A DNA stretch of 64,000 nt from Bacteroidota bacterium. Its GTDB lineage: Bacteria; Bacteroidota; Bacteroidia; Flavobacteriales_D; Crocinitomicaceae. Positions 44,319-52,980 of the stretch are shown here, piece after piece. A model generated the notes under the pieces. The model was not told the DNA's origin. It was given only the letters and a program-made list of their open reading frames with translations, and ran no database searches. A program made the position numbers and the translations under genes. The stretch is taken from NCBI GenBank assembly GCA_016192075.1, contig JACPUU010000009.1, forward strand, positions 62,001 through 126,000, read 5' to 3'. How positions within the stretch are numbered: position 1 is the stretch's first letter; each line of letters starts with the position of its first letter.

Positions 44319-44695
44319 GCATTCACAATGCAACAACAAAAAGATCTATCCTAAAACGAATTGCTGAAAAAGCATTTCCAAAATTACCTTCTGTACTTCC
44401 TGCTCCTGAAAGACCAGCAGGAACTCCGGTCAGTTCGCAATGGCTTTCCGGTGAGGGTGCCGGTTCATGGTTTGAGATAGTTGTAAAAGATCAGGCTAAA
44501 TCTCTTTCACAAATTAACCGGTATAATCCTTCTGGAAAAATGGAATGTTCTTCAATGTTCCGCTCAGACAAAATTTTCATAGAAACTATTTCTTTTGAAA
44601 TCGTCTACCCAAGCCATTGCAATGAAGTAACGGTTATTCAAAACGGCCGGAAAATTCATTTCAAACGATGTCAAAACTGCGGCAACAGATTGTGA
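44315..44695 (+). CDS. Small protein with C-terminal CxxC, unknown
   Basis: 126 residues. The N-terminus is basic (TTKRSILKRIAEKAFPKLP), the middle reads SSQWLSGEGAGSWFEIVVKD, and the end is KIHFKRCQNCGNRL, a half zinc-ribbon-like CxxC. It overlaps the permuted papain-like gene by four bases (ATGA). I do not recognise a family; it may be the partner of the two upstream enzymes. Confidence 0.5.
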   Translation: MSIHNATTKRSILKRIAEKAFPKLPSVLPAPERPAGTPVSSQWLSGEGAGSWFEIVVKDQAKSLSQINRYNPSGKMECSSMFRSDKIFIETISFEIVYPSHCNEVTVIQNGRKIHFKRCQNCGNRL

Positions 44696-44747
44696 AGAAA
44701 AAGATCTTTGACCGAACCCCCTCAGAATTACACATATATCTAAAAGT

Positions 44748-44778
44748 AAAGGGACAGCTCATGATAGACTGCCCCTTT
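44748..44778. terminator. Hairpin between convergent genes
   Basis: aaagggacag (44748-44757) pairs with ctgcccctttc-side bases ctgcccccttt region 44769-44778, read as ctgcccctt plus t, with one mismatch and an 11-nt loop. It lies between a plus-strand and a minus-strand gene end. There is no strong T run. Confidence 0.5.
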
Positions 44779-44810
44779 GATAAACTGCGCAGTTGTTTTA
44801 ACCAAACCAA

Positions 44811-45191
44811 CTAAATAAATCGTGACCATTGTGAATCTGCGAGTTTACGTTTCTCAGCCGGGTCTTTAACCCATTGTCGCTTTGCATCGATAAGTCCAAA
44901 AAGCATCCGGGAAAAAAAATACAACTTATTACCCTCGAGAATATAACTAACCGGATTGGGATTCAAAAATTTTCCATCTGACACACCAATTGCGCAAAAC
45001 CCTCCATATTGCGGTAAATAGCGTACAGGATTCGCCTCAAACTTATTTTTATTTGACTCATCTTTGAAGTAAAAAAGAGTCTCTTCGAACTTTGTTGCAT
45101 GCGCGTCACATCCTTTAACAACCTGGTTCGCATGAAACTCAACGAGGTCATATCCATTAGCGAAAACAGGTTTTATAGTATTTATATTCAT
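44811..45191 (-). CDS. YHS-domain protein
   Basis: 126 residues. NGYDLVEFHANQVVKGCDAHATKFEETLFYFKDESNKNKFEANPVRYLPQYGGFCAIGVSDG matches the YHS pattern (tyrosine, histidine, serine motif with cysteines), a small metal-binding module. There is no signal peptide. It is often found with metal or redox proteins. A stretch of 71 bp separates it from the DinB-like gene upstream on the same strand. Confidence 0.8.
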   Translation of the reverse strand: MNINTIKPVFANGYDLVEFHANQVVKGCDAHATKFEETLFYFKDESNKNKFEANPVRYLPQYGGFCAIGVSDGKFLNPNPVSYILEGNKLYFFSRMLFGLIDAKRQWVKDPAEKRKLADSQWSRFI

Positions 45192-45262
45192 CCGGATTCG
45201 ACAGATTAATTATAACACCAGAAGTTGGAGATATAGAACTGAATTTTTGAAGAGCCCTCTGT

Positions 45263-45811
45263 TTATCTTTTTTTGTGATATCTGATGGTCGAAGGGGCTA
45301 CACCGAAATCCTCAGAGACCATTTCAACCAGATCCATTTCATTTAATGCTACTTTTATTAGCGCCTGGTGATGAATGCTGTGTTCAAAACAATAATAAAG
45401 TTCGCGGGAATAGCTGCTTCTCAGTCTCACTTTAGAATCGTCCTGTAAGCCGGTTTTCGCTTCGAGTATTAGTTCGCTATCTTCAATATTTGAATCAACG
45501 TATCGGATTAAATCGGCAATATACGCCCGCGCATATCCGGGATCTGTCTCTAAAATACCATTGCGTTCACGATTATCATAACAAATTAAACCACCCGCAT
45601 TTTGGATCAACAGACACCCATAAAATTCAAGAATATGTCGCACATGACTTCCTATACTGTAATCAGAAAGCAACTTAATTTTCTCTCTATACGCGTCTTC
45701 ATTCAGGCCGTTAAGGAGTCTTTCAATCGTTCTCAAATCTTCAGTTGCATAAGAGTACTCAAATTTTTCTTCTTGAATTTTCATAGGAGGCATTTCGAAT
45801 TGAGACGGCAT
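45263..45811 (-). CDS. DinB-like putative metal-dependent enzyme
   Basis: 182 residues. A four-helix DinB-like pattern: SIGSHVRHILEFYGCLL with His and SREL...CFEHSIHHQALIKVAL with further His, then GVAPSTIRYHKKR. DinB-fold proteins include thiol-dependent S-transferases (for bacillithiol or mycothiol) and other metalloenzymes. The substrate is unknown. A His-free paralog lies at 42088-42558. Confidence 0.72.
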   Translation of the reverse strand: MPSQFEMPPMKIQEEKFEYSYATEDLRTIERLLNGLNEDAYREKIKLLSDYSIGSHVRHILEFYGCLLIQNAGGLICYDNRERNGILETDPGYARAYIADLIRYVDSNIEDSELILEAKTGLQDDSKVRLRSSYSRELYYCFEHSIHHQALIKVALNEMDLVEMVSEDFGVAPSTIRYHKKR

Positions 45812-45898
45812 TTTTTCATTTTCTTACATCTTCATCTGATTTATTTTTTGTTACAGACCAAATTTGCAATGAAGCACACATAAATTCAACTATTGTTT

Positions 45899-45926
45899 GT
45901 CAGGGTAAGAATTTATTTACGTCCAA
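45899..45926 (+). promoter_or_regulatory. ECF-like promoter box before the Grx-TrxR fusion
   Basis: gtcagg (45899-45904), N11, tttacgtccaa (45916-45926); the same box with N10 lies at 40795-40821. CGTC is the common -10 core of ECF promoters. It is 26 bp before the ATG. Confidence 0.55.
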
Positions 45927-45951
45927 ACGATACCTGATTTTTAAGAAACGT

Positions 45952-47364
45952 ATGACTGAAATAAAATTTTACGGTGCGGAATGGTGTCCTGATTGCAGAC
46001 GAACCAAAGACTTTTTAAAGGGCAACAATGTAGCGTTTGAGTATATCAATGTAGATCTGAGTGCTGAATCATCTCAATTGGTAGAAAAACTCAATAATGG
46101 TAAACGCATTATACCTACACTTCTGATTGATGGGCAATCTTATTCTAACCCGGACAATCTCCTGTTGTCACAAAAACTTGGAATAAATAAAGGAGGTAGA
46201 ATCATTTTTTACGGAGCAGATTGGTGTCCGGATTGCAGGCGCGCAAAGCGGTTTTTGCAGGATAACGGACAATACTTCCAATTCGTTGATGTTGATACGG
46301 ACAATGCCGCGGCAGATAAAGTAACTAAAATAAATAACGGCAAAAGAATAATCCCTACTCTTGAAATTGCCGGTTTAGCATATTCCAACCCTTCTAATGT
46401 GCAGCTGACAGAAATTTTAGGATTAAACAAACCCAGCGATGACAGGATTTACGATGCAATTATAATCGGTGCCGGTGCGGCTGGATTGACTACAGCGATC
46501 TACGCTCAACGCGATAAATTCGACACACTGATTCTGGAAAGAAAGAATGTTGGTGGAAATGCCTTTATCACAAAAAAAATTGAAAATTATCCCGGATTCA
46601 AAGAGATATCCGGGCCTGAATTAATGGATCGGATGGCAGATCAGGCATTGGTACTTGGTGCAAAAATTGAAACCGGAATTGAAGTTTCTTATATCGAAAA
46701 GAAAGCAGATTTTTTTGAAATCTACACAGAAGGACAAAATTACAAAGGCAAATCTGTTGTTATAGCTACTGGTAGTACATATCGAACATTAGGTGTTCCG
46801 GGAGAAGCTGAATTAATAGGTGCCGGAGTTCATTTCTGTGCAACCTGCGACGGTGCATTCTATCGTGATAAAGAGGTAATCGTTGTCGGTGGCGGAAACA
46901 GCGCGTTGGAAGAGGGAATGTTTTTAGCCGGGTTTTGTAAAAAAGTAACAATCATTCATCGGTCTGAGAAATTCAATGCTACTGAAACATACATTGAAAA
47001 GCTGAATTCATTCTCAAATATTGAATCCTATCTCAACCATAGTGTCAAAGAATTTGTTGCAGATGACAAGGGTTTGTTCAAGCAAATAGAACTCATCAGT
47101 AATTCAGGCGCATCGGAAAAAACAATTCAGGCCGATGGCGTCTTTATATTTGCCGGACTTGTACCAAATACAAATCCTTACAAAAGTCTTCTGAATCTTT
47201 CTGAAAGCGGGCATATATTAACCCGGGGATTAAACCATACGAATGTTGAAGGTATTTTTGCCGCCGGAGATTGCAGAAAAGGAGCCATTGCCCAGGTCGC
47301 GGCTGCAACCGGGGAGGGCGTGGTTGCCAGTTACGGATTGCGGGAGTATCTGAAAAGATATTGA
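45952..47364 (+). CDS. Two glutaredoxin domains fused to a thioredoxin reductase
   Basis: 470 residues. Grx-like domain 1 (1-80) has Cys12-Pro-Asp-Cys15 in YGAEWCPDCRR; Grx-like domain 2 (82-158) has Cys92-Pro-Asp-Cys95 in YGADWCPDCRR. Both keep the cis-Pro in GKRIIPTL. The TrxR part (about 165-470) has IIGAGAAGLTTAIYA for FAD, the active site Cys296-Ala-Thr-Cys299, VVGGGNSALEEGMF for NADPH and GIFAAGDCRKGAI. NADPH electrons could pass through FAD and CATC to the two built-in CPDC domains and on to thiol targets such as the island peroxidases (inference). Confidence 0.93.
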   Translation: MTEIKFYGAEWCPDCRRTKDFLKGNNVAFEYINVDLSAESSQLVEKLNNGKRIIPTLLIDGQSYSNPDNLLLSQKLGINKGGRIIFYGADWCPDCRRAKRFLQDNGQYFQFVDVDTDNAAADKVTKINNGKRIIPTLEIAGLAYSNPSNVQLTEILGLNKPSDDRIYDAIIIGAGAAGLTTAIYAQRDKFDTLILERKNVGGNAFITKKIENYPGFKEISGPELMDRMADQALVLGAKIETGIEVSYIEKKADFFEIYTEGQNYKGKSVVIATGSTYRTLGVPGEAELIGAGVHFCATCDGAFYRDKEVIVVGGGNSALEEGMFLAGFCKKVTIIHRSEKFNATETYIEKLNSFSNIESYLNHSVKEFVADDKGLFKQIELISNSGASEKTIQADGVFIFAGLVPNTNPYKSLLNLSESGHILTRGLNHTNVEGIFAAGDCRKGAIAQVAAATGEGVVASYGLREYLKRY

Positions 47365-47521
47365 ACTCGTTTGAATTGAACGCTTTTGTCATTTTTTAAA
47401 ACGGGGGCATGAATAGTCTTGCAATCTAAGGGATTAGCTTAAAAACGAACACAAAGACAGATACCTTTCTGCCAGCAAACAGACAGGGAAACACAAAGAC
47501 AAAAACTTAGTGAATTCTGAA

Positions 47522-47869
47522 TTAACTACCCCCTATTTTCTTCACTTTGTATTTCAGATCAACCAGCAGATTTATTATTTTTTGAACCTGGTTTCCCTGA
47601 ATCAGAATTTCACCGTCTTTGACTGAGCCACCTACACCGCACTTTTGTTTCAGCGTTTTTCCCAAAGCCTCCAGGTCTTCTGTTTTTCCAATAAAACCGG
47701 TAATCAGCGTAGCCTCTTTCCCGTTCCGCTGCTTGCGGTCAAGCTGTACACGCAAATCCTGCTGCTGTGGAGGAAGTGTGTCAGCATCATCAGCTGACGT
47801 ATACGAAAATTCAAAATCAGGATTGGTTGAATAAACCACGTCAATGCGTTCTTTTTTCTTTTTACTCAT
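47522..47869 (-). CDS. SUI1/YciH-like translation factor
   Basis: 115 residues. Lys-rich start, then LRVQLDRKQRNGKEATLITGFIGKTEDLEALGKTLKQKCGVGGSVKDGEILIQGNQVQKII, the SUI1 (eIF1-like) fold as in bacterial YciH. It may affect start-codon fidelity. It lies two bases after the GDPD gene. Confidence 0.92.
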   Translation of the reverse strand: MSKKKKERIDVVYSTNPDFEFSYTSADDADTLPPQQQDLRVQLDRKQRNGKEATLITGFIGKTEDLEALGKTLKQKCGVGGSVKDGEILIQGNQVQKIINLLVDLKYKVKKIGGS

Positions 47870-47871
47870 AA

Positions 47872-48690
47872 TTACCTGGTTAATTTTTGGGTATAGGCAA
47901 CGTTATCGGTAATAATCCGCAACGGGGCAAAGGTAAGGGCTCTCTCTATTTCTTCGCGCGTTTTGACACCAAAAACACTGTAATTTATTCCTGCCCCCTG
48001 GAGGGTTTGAACCACCCCGGCATTCATGGCCGTAAGTGAAATACAAAGTTCCCGCGCTGCGCCTGATTCAAAAATTTCAATGCCCAGCCCGATATTTTCT
48101 GTTTCAAATGAGCGTACAATGCTGCTATCTGTAAGAGCCATCAAAAGGTCTGCAGTACGACTATTGACAACTATGTCTGAACGTTCTGCTGCAGAAAAGG
48201 CTGCCATTGATTTATTCAATGCGCGGTTAAAAACAGCAAAATCAATGTCAACAGAATCACAATAATGGTAAGGCTTCAGGTCAAGAAAAAGTTTTTTATG
48301 ACGCTCTGTGCAAATTTGCAGAACCTCATCCAGGGTGGCAATTTCATAACGGCTATGATAGAGATCGAGGTTGCTGAGTTGTGATAAATTATAGTTTGGA
48401 ATGCAACCGGTAAGATGTGTGTTTTCATCCAGGTAAGCATCGTGATAAAGTACCAGCACACTGTCTTTTGTCATTTGCACATCTACCTCTACCCCTTCGG
48501 CATCCAGCACATCCAGGGCATAAATGACCGATTCGGCTGTATTGGCCGGATACACCCACCGTTCAGGATAGATTGTAGTTCCGGCGTGACCGTACACCAG
48601 CGAATCAGCATAGGTTTCTTCTTTTTTGCAGGCAAAATTACCTGCCAGAAAAAGTATGCCAGTAATATTTAATGCCAATCGAAAATTCAT
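47872..48690 (-). CDS. Glycerophosphodiester phosphodiesterase-like lipoprotein
   Basis: 272 residues. Lipoprotein signal ending LAGNFAC. GDPD core: YGHAGTTIYPERW...NTAESVIYALDVLDAEGVEVDVQMTKDSVLVLYHD, which keeps the catalytic His, Glu, Asp and second His, although the first motif is HAG rather than HRG. It probably releases glycerol-3-phosphate or other alcohols in the periplasm. It overlaps the barrel gene by 53 bp. Confidence 0.88.
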   Translation of the reverse strand: MNFRLALNITGILFLAGNFACKKEETYADSLVYGHAGTTIYPERWVYPANTAESVIYALDVLDAEGVEVDVQMTKDSVLVLYHDAYLDENTHLTGCIPNYNLSQLSNLDLYHSRYEIATLDEVLQICTERHKKLFLDLKPYHYCDSVDIDFAVFNRALNKSMAAFSAAERSDIVVNSRTADLLMALTDSSIVRSFETENIGLGIEIFESGAARELCISLTAMNAGVVQTLQGAGINYSVFGVKTREEIERALTFAPLRIITDNVAYTQKLTR

Positions 48691-49126
48691 AGTTGATGTA
48701 ACCCGAAGTTGATTTTGAAACCGTATTTACTGTCTGATATGTATTCATCACCGCCCCCAGCCCAATGGATGAATAAACGGCAAATGGTTTGCCAAATTCA
48801 TATCCCAGTGTATTGCGCAACAAAAACTCAGACAAAAAAAGTTCAGATGCAGACTTGGTTTCATGAAAAAAACCGCCCGATACACCGGGACCAAACCACC
48901 ATCTGTTTTTTGAAAAGGAGTATGTATACCCCAGGCTCACCCCTAAAACATCTGACTCAAAAACATAATCGGGTCCATAATAACGTGCGCCAAGGTGAAC
49001 CTGGTGTGACTGAATTGCCAGCTCTAACCCGGCATCTGCGTAAAGCCCGACCCGGTTGAAGCCACTATTCAAACTGACCCCAATACGGGTTTGAGAATAG
49101 ACCAGGCTAACCGCAAAAAAGAGCAA
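48638..49126 (-). CDS. Small outer-membrane beta-barrel-like protein
   Basis: 162 residues from TTG 49126. Start uncertain: no ATG is seen, and a longer hydrophobic N-terminus is possible from a rarer codon. LVYSQTRIGVSLNSGFNRVGLYADAGLEL and repeated aromatic beta strands (VSLGYTYSFSK, WWFGPGVSGGFF) end in FSIGIKYYWHTF, typical of 8-strand barrels. It overlaps the lipoprotein gene. Confidence 0.6.
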   Translation of the reverse strand: MLFFAVSLVYSQTRIGVSLNSGFNRVGLYADAGLELAIQSHQVHLGARYYGPDYVFESDVLGVSLGYTYSFSKNRWWFGPGVSGGFFHETKSASELFLSEFLLRNTLGYEFGKPFAVYSSIGLGAVMNTYQTVNTVSKSTSGYINYEFSIGIKYYWHTFSGR

Positions 49127-49173
49127 AGATGTAATGACCAGACGAATAAGATAGTAGATTTTGCAGATCGAAT

Positions 49174-51414
49174 TTACTCTAAATTCAGCAATTCAAAAAG
49201 TTTCTCAGCCTGCTTTGTGTTGTACTCATTTTTATAGATACGCTTGATGTCATTTTTTTCACGCTGTGTCAGGTGCCAGCTCAGTGAAATTAATTCAGAC
49301 GGATCTTTACGCAAAATAAAGGTCACGCGTTCAACCGGTACATTATCACAATAACCTCCCTCAAAAAGCTCATCGGCATTATACTCCTGGGCATGCTGAA
49401 AATTGCCGTAGAAATTGGATATTGGCTTAATTAAACGGTCAAACAACGATGATTGCTCAGGACCAACCATGTTGTAATCTTTATTAATATCCCTGATTTC
49501 AACAATTACCACACCGCTGGTATGTTCTGCAAGCCAGTCTTTAATTCCGGCAATAAACCGCACCGTTGTTTTGGTACCGTAATTATCGCGGATACCGGCA
49601 TCCATTACCTGAATTTCAGGTAAGGTAGGTAATGACACCATTGGCAATACATAAGGAAACGTAGAATTCATGCGGATTATGGATGTAAACCGGGTTCTGA
49701 ACGCCTCATTTTTTTCAAACAGTTTGATGTATTCAATGTTTTCAGGACCTGTTGTTTTGTTTGTAAAATCAGTCCCATTCAAAAAGGCCATGGGTTGCGT
49801 GGCGATAATCATTCGCCGCCCGTCGTTAATAATGGTTGGAGAAAAAATCATCTGCGGTATTTCCGCCAGGTATTCAGGTATTACATAAGCATCAAACGGT
49901 TTATCAAGGACACTGTCGGTATTAAAATTCAATTGCTGTTCAAAAGCATATCCGCGGTCCATCAGGTATGTTTTGCCATCAATCTGTTTCTTTTTAAAGC
50001 GCAAAAAGATATCATGCGATGCCAGGTTAAATGCAACACTGTTTAAAAGATCCTGCGAAATTTTATTGAGGTAGGCAGAGTCAGACAACCGGATGGTAGA
50101 ATCAGAAAGAGACTGCAGGTAGAGTTCACGGTAATAAGAGGCTCCAATCATTCCGCCGGACGCACCTGTAATCATGTGTACATTTGGAAAAAAGCTGCCT
50201 TCTGAACGGATATCCAACTGCTGAATAATGTATGTTGTCCACATGGCTGCGCGCAACCCACCTCCGGATGAATTAATGATCACCAGTTTGGGCCTTACTT
50301 TATTTTGCTCAATGCTTGCCTTTTTATACCAGTTGTCCAGAATGGCATATTGATGTTTGGTATCATTGGCCAGGCTTGCTGAGTCAAACTGAACCCGGCT
50401 CAAATGCTCCAGATCATAGGTCGGTTTGTTGCCATAACTCAACCCATACGCATAGTTTTTAGGTTGAAAAAAAGACGTGTTTCTTGAAACAAAATTGATG
50501 GTTAAAACCACCAGAACAATGACAGATATAGCCCACCCTTTAAACCAAGAGTAAAAAATGGTAATGACCATTAAAATTACGGTAAACAAAAGAATGGCAC
50601 TGGCGCCTGAAGGAATCTGAACCGGGCTGAAATCCTGAAAAATGCCAAGCAATAAAAACGAAAGAATCATGGCCACTTCAAAGACAGACGCATTCAGGTG
50701 ATTTTGTTTAAAGACCTCACGCAATATATGCCTGTCATAATGCTTTGCTTCACGGGCCAGGTGAATCTTTAGCAGTGATGAAAAATAATACGACGGCTGA
50801 TAGGTGTGTACATCGTGTCCCTCAAACCAATAATTGCGGCGCGCAAAAAGTGTACCGGTGCTTGCGTACAGGTTTTTCTTTTTATTAAACCTGATTTTCT
50901 GAAAATCAACATTGGTTTTAAAAAAGTAGAGCACTGAAATGGTAATGAATAAAACAATACCGCAGGTAAGGGAAACCATGTCTACGAGTATTTCTTTCCA
51001 GCCCCTGAGTTCCTCATATGCCTGAATATCGTATATATTGAACAGCGTTACAAGGTAAAAGATAGTTGGAATGCTGGAGTTGTTGATGCAGAATTTATAG
51101 AACGGACGCGAAAGCGTTGCAATAAATGGAAATGACGGACCGAAGATGATGTAACTGTATAAGTGGAATGCCATAAAAAAACCACCTATTGAAAATCCCA
51201 GAATCAAAAAAGACAACCAGTCAACCTGCCCCAGGTATTCCGGCGATAAAAAAAGGTATGGAAGCCCCATTTTTACCCCAACATTCTGAGTTACCAAGCC
51301 AAACAAAACCAACCATAAAAGTAAAAGCAGGTGATTTTTCTTGAACTGTAAAAACAGCAGCTGTACCGGAAAAAACCGGATCATGATCAGGCTGAATTTC
51401 TTAAGGTTCTTCAT
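49174..51414 (-). CDS. Patatin-like phospholipase with N-terminal membrane helices
   Basis: 746 residues. About eight membrane segments (up to ~320) precede a patatin-like domain: IINSSGGGLRAAMW (oxyanion glycines), ITGASGGMIGASY with the catalytic Ser, and VMDAGIRDNYG with the catalytic Asp. It probably hydrolyses acyl lipids at the inner membrane. The fusion of so many helices to a patatin domain is less usual than soluble forms. Confidence 0.85.
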   Translation of the reverse strand: MKNLKKFSLIMIRFFPVQLLFLQFKKNHLLLLLWLVLFGLVTQNVGVKMGLPYLFLSPEYLGQVDWLSFLILGFSIGGFFMAFHLYSYIIFGPSFPFIATLSRPFYKFCINNSSIPTIFYLVTLFNIYDIQAYEELRGWKEILVDMVSLTCGIVLFITISVLYFFKTNVDFQKIRFNKKKNLYASTGTLFARRNYWFEGHDVHTYQPSYYFSSLLKIHLAREAKHYDRHILREVFKQNHLNASVFEVAMILSFLLLGIFQDFSPVQIPSGASAILLFTVILMVITIFYSWFKGWAISVIVLVVLTINFVSRNTSFFQPKNYAYGLSYGNKPTYDLEHLSRVQFDSASLANDTKHQYAILDNWYKKASIEQNKVRPKLVIINSSGGGLRAAMWTTYIIQQLDIRSEGSFFPNVHMITGASGGMIGASYYRELYLQSLSDSTIRLSDSAYLNKISQDLLNSVAFNLASHDIFLRFKKKQIDGKTYLMDRGYAFEQQLNFNTDSVLDKPFDAYVIPEYLAEIPQMIFSPTIINDGRRMIIATQPMAFLNGTDFTNKTTGPENIEYIKLFEKNEAFRTRFTSIIRMNSTFPYVLPMVSLPTLPEIQVMDAGIRDNYGTKTTVRFIAGIKDWLAEHTSGVVIVEIRDINKDYNMVGPEQSSLFDRLIKPISNFYGNFQHAQEYNADELFEGGYCDNVPVERVTFILRKDPSELISLSWHLTQREKNDIKRIYKNEYNTKQAEKLFELLNLE

Positions 51415-51531
51415 GCCAATTGGTGCGTTACAGGTTGCCGGTGAATGGTGTTTAGTGTGAAAAGGGTGAAAGTACTAACCGGGACCCAATATGTCCTTAT
51501 AATTTACGAAATATATTTTGTTCATCACGAT

Positions 51532-52155
51532 TTATTTCCATTCAACCGGTCCGTTGCATTTCACTTCAAGCCTGTACTTGTAGGTTTTTCCGAACCTGGC
51601 AAGCAGTGAATCCTGAAAACTTCTCCAGGTATTTTTAGGATCTGAGCAGGCGTATTCAACGGCTACAATGGTGGTGTCATACACCAGTGTAAAAGAAGGA
51701 TTGGCCTGAATCTTATCCAGTTTGCGGTTGAGTTGAACAGGCTCACAGGCGCTGCCAAAACAATCCAGCCAATTGTAAAACGCATTTTTTGTTTTGAGTG
51801 AGTCTGTAAAAGTGTAATAATAAACAGAGGCTTTGGAAACTGCCGCCTCCGGATTACCTGAAACCAACCTGCTGCTAAAGTCAAGTTTAATAGCCGTTGA
51901 ATAACCAAAACGGTCCAGCGGATGCGGACTCAGATTCTGACTTGTATCAAGCTGCGAAGTCTGGCTTTTAATAAAATCCAGAAATTCAGGGGCGTATTTA
52001 TATGGGTCAGCACCAGTTGCAGCGGGTGCACTTTGTTCAGTGCCGGTTTCCCCTGCCAGGTCTTCAAATGAAATCAATTCAGGTTCCTGCTCCTTTGTTC
52101 CACAAGCAAAAAGAGATAGGGTCATTATGAGTGTCGTTACTATTTTCATTCGCAT
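51532..52155 (-). CDS. Lipoprotein, unknown
   Basis: 207 residues. MKIVTTLIMTLSLFACGTKEQEPE is a lipobox signal. The body includes an Ala/Thr-rich linker (TEQSAPAATGADPYKYAPEF) and Cys pair (WLDCFGSACEPV). No family recognised. It overlaps the small lipoprotein gene before it by about 10 bp. Confidence 0.65.
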   Translation of the reverse strand: MRMKIVTTLIMTLSLFACGTKEQEPELISFEDLAGETGTEQSAPAATGADPYKYAPEFLDFIKSQTSQLDTSQNLSPHPLDRFGYSTAIKLDFSSRLVSGNPEAAVSKASVYYYTFTDSLKTKNAFYNWLDCFGSACEPVQLNRKLDKIQANPSFTLVYDTTIVAVEYACSDPKNTWRSFQDSLLARFGKTYKYRLEVKCNGPVEWK

Positions 52156-52382
52156 TTATCTGCCAGTTCAACAGCCGTTTCAAAGTCCATTTTAGCAGCA
52201 TCGTCCGCATTGGGATATTTTTCCATAACCTGATCAAGGTAACACCGGCAATACGATCTGCCCCCTCCTTCTGCTGCACACTCATCCAGAAACTCATCCT
52301 GCTTTTCAGAAGGCCAGCTGCCTGACCCGCAGGAAACCAAAAGAGCGGCCAATGCAAAAAGAAGAAGTTGTTTTATTCCCAT
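52146..52382 (-). CDS. Small Cys-rich lipoprotein
   Basis: 78 residues from ATG 52382. The signal MGIKQLLLFALAALLVSCGSGSW ends in a lipobox Cys. Then FLDECAAEGGGRSYCRCYLDQVMEKYP holds a Cys cluster (CxnCxC) and the protein ends in ELADKCE. It is likely anchored on the periplasmic side. Function unknown. Confidence 0.65.
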   Translation of the reverse strand: MGIKQLLLFALAALLVSCGSGSWPSEKQDEFLDECAAEGGGRSYCRCYLDQVMEKYPNADDAAKMDFETAVELADKCE

Positions 52383-52489
52383 GAACAAAGCTTTACACCA
52401 CTGTTTACGTTAAAACCGACCCGATAGTTTAACTTTTTTGAAAATCATCCCAAAAAGTACAGATTATGCCTGAATTTCTTATCTTTACA

Positions 52490-52497
52490 AGCAACTG
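52490..52497 (+). promoter_or_regulatory. -7 like element
   Basis: TATCTTTA, one mismatch from TAnnTTTG, 47 bp before ATG 52545. Confidence 0.35.
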
Positions 52498-52544
52498 TTT
52501 GATGGGACTAACCGTCTAAACCGAGAAACTCAACGTTATTATTT

Positions 52545-52925
52545 ATGAAAAAACTGATTTTAGCCTCTTTCCTTTTTCTGGCTCTTGGAATTCAGTCAAT
52601 TGCCGCACCGCGCATTGTTCTTGAAGACAAAAAGGAAAACTATGTACAAACGGAAACAGGTTATTCACTGCAGTTTAAACTCCTAGCCACATCCAATGAA
52701 TTATCAGCTATTATGGCTGAAGTTCAGAATCAGGCTGACCGTATTGGTCTTCAATTATCTGAAGGATCAGGCAATACATACGATTGTGTTTTTACGGTAA
52801 ATCATCAGAATCATCCTGAATACGTTCACAAAATGTTGCTTTCTATTGGAATTACCGATCTTGAATACAAAGGAACAGTACAAGCGCTGGATACAATCAT
52901 CCAGATTTTATACTCTTACCTGTAA
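52545..52925 (+). CDS. Small secreted protein, unknown
   Basis: 126 residues. The signal peptide ends near IQSIAAP. The mature part (YSLQFKLLATSNELSAIMAEVQNQADRIG, YDCVFTVNHQNHPEYVHKMLLSIGI) looks like a small alpha/beta domain. No T9SS tail. A terminator follows directly. Confidence 0.65.
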   Translation: MKKLILASFLFLALGIQSIAAPRIVLEDKKENYVQTETGYSLQFKLLATSNELSAIMAEVQNQADRIGLQLSEGSGNTYDCVFTVNHQNHPEYVHKMLLSIGITDLEYKGTVQALDTIIQILYSYL

Positions 52926-52947
52926 TTCTAAAAATAATATTAGTAAG

Positions 52948-52973
52948 AGCCGTTCCACTGAACGGCTTTTTTT
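52948..52973 (+). terminator. Rho-independent terminator
   Basis: Stem agccgttc (52948-52955) pairs with gaacggct (52960-52967), loop cact, then T to 52973. Confidence 0.9.
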
Positions 52974-52980
52974 ATGCGCT

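Noticed and set aside
47448-47501. 12-bp direct repeat aacacaaagaca (47448-47459 and 47490-47501)
   Set aside because: Low-complexity AC-rich spacer between convergent genes; no geometry linking it to a promoter.
52846-52980. Upstream extension of the gene at 52981
   Set aside because: It runs through the end of the previous gene and its terminator.
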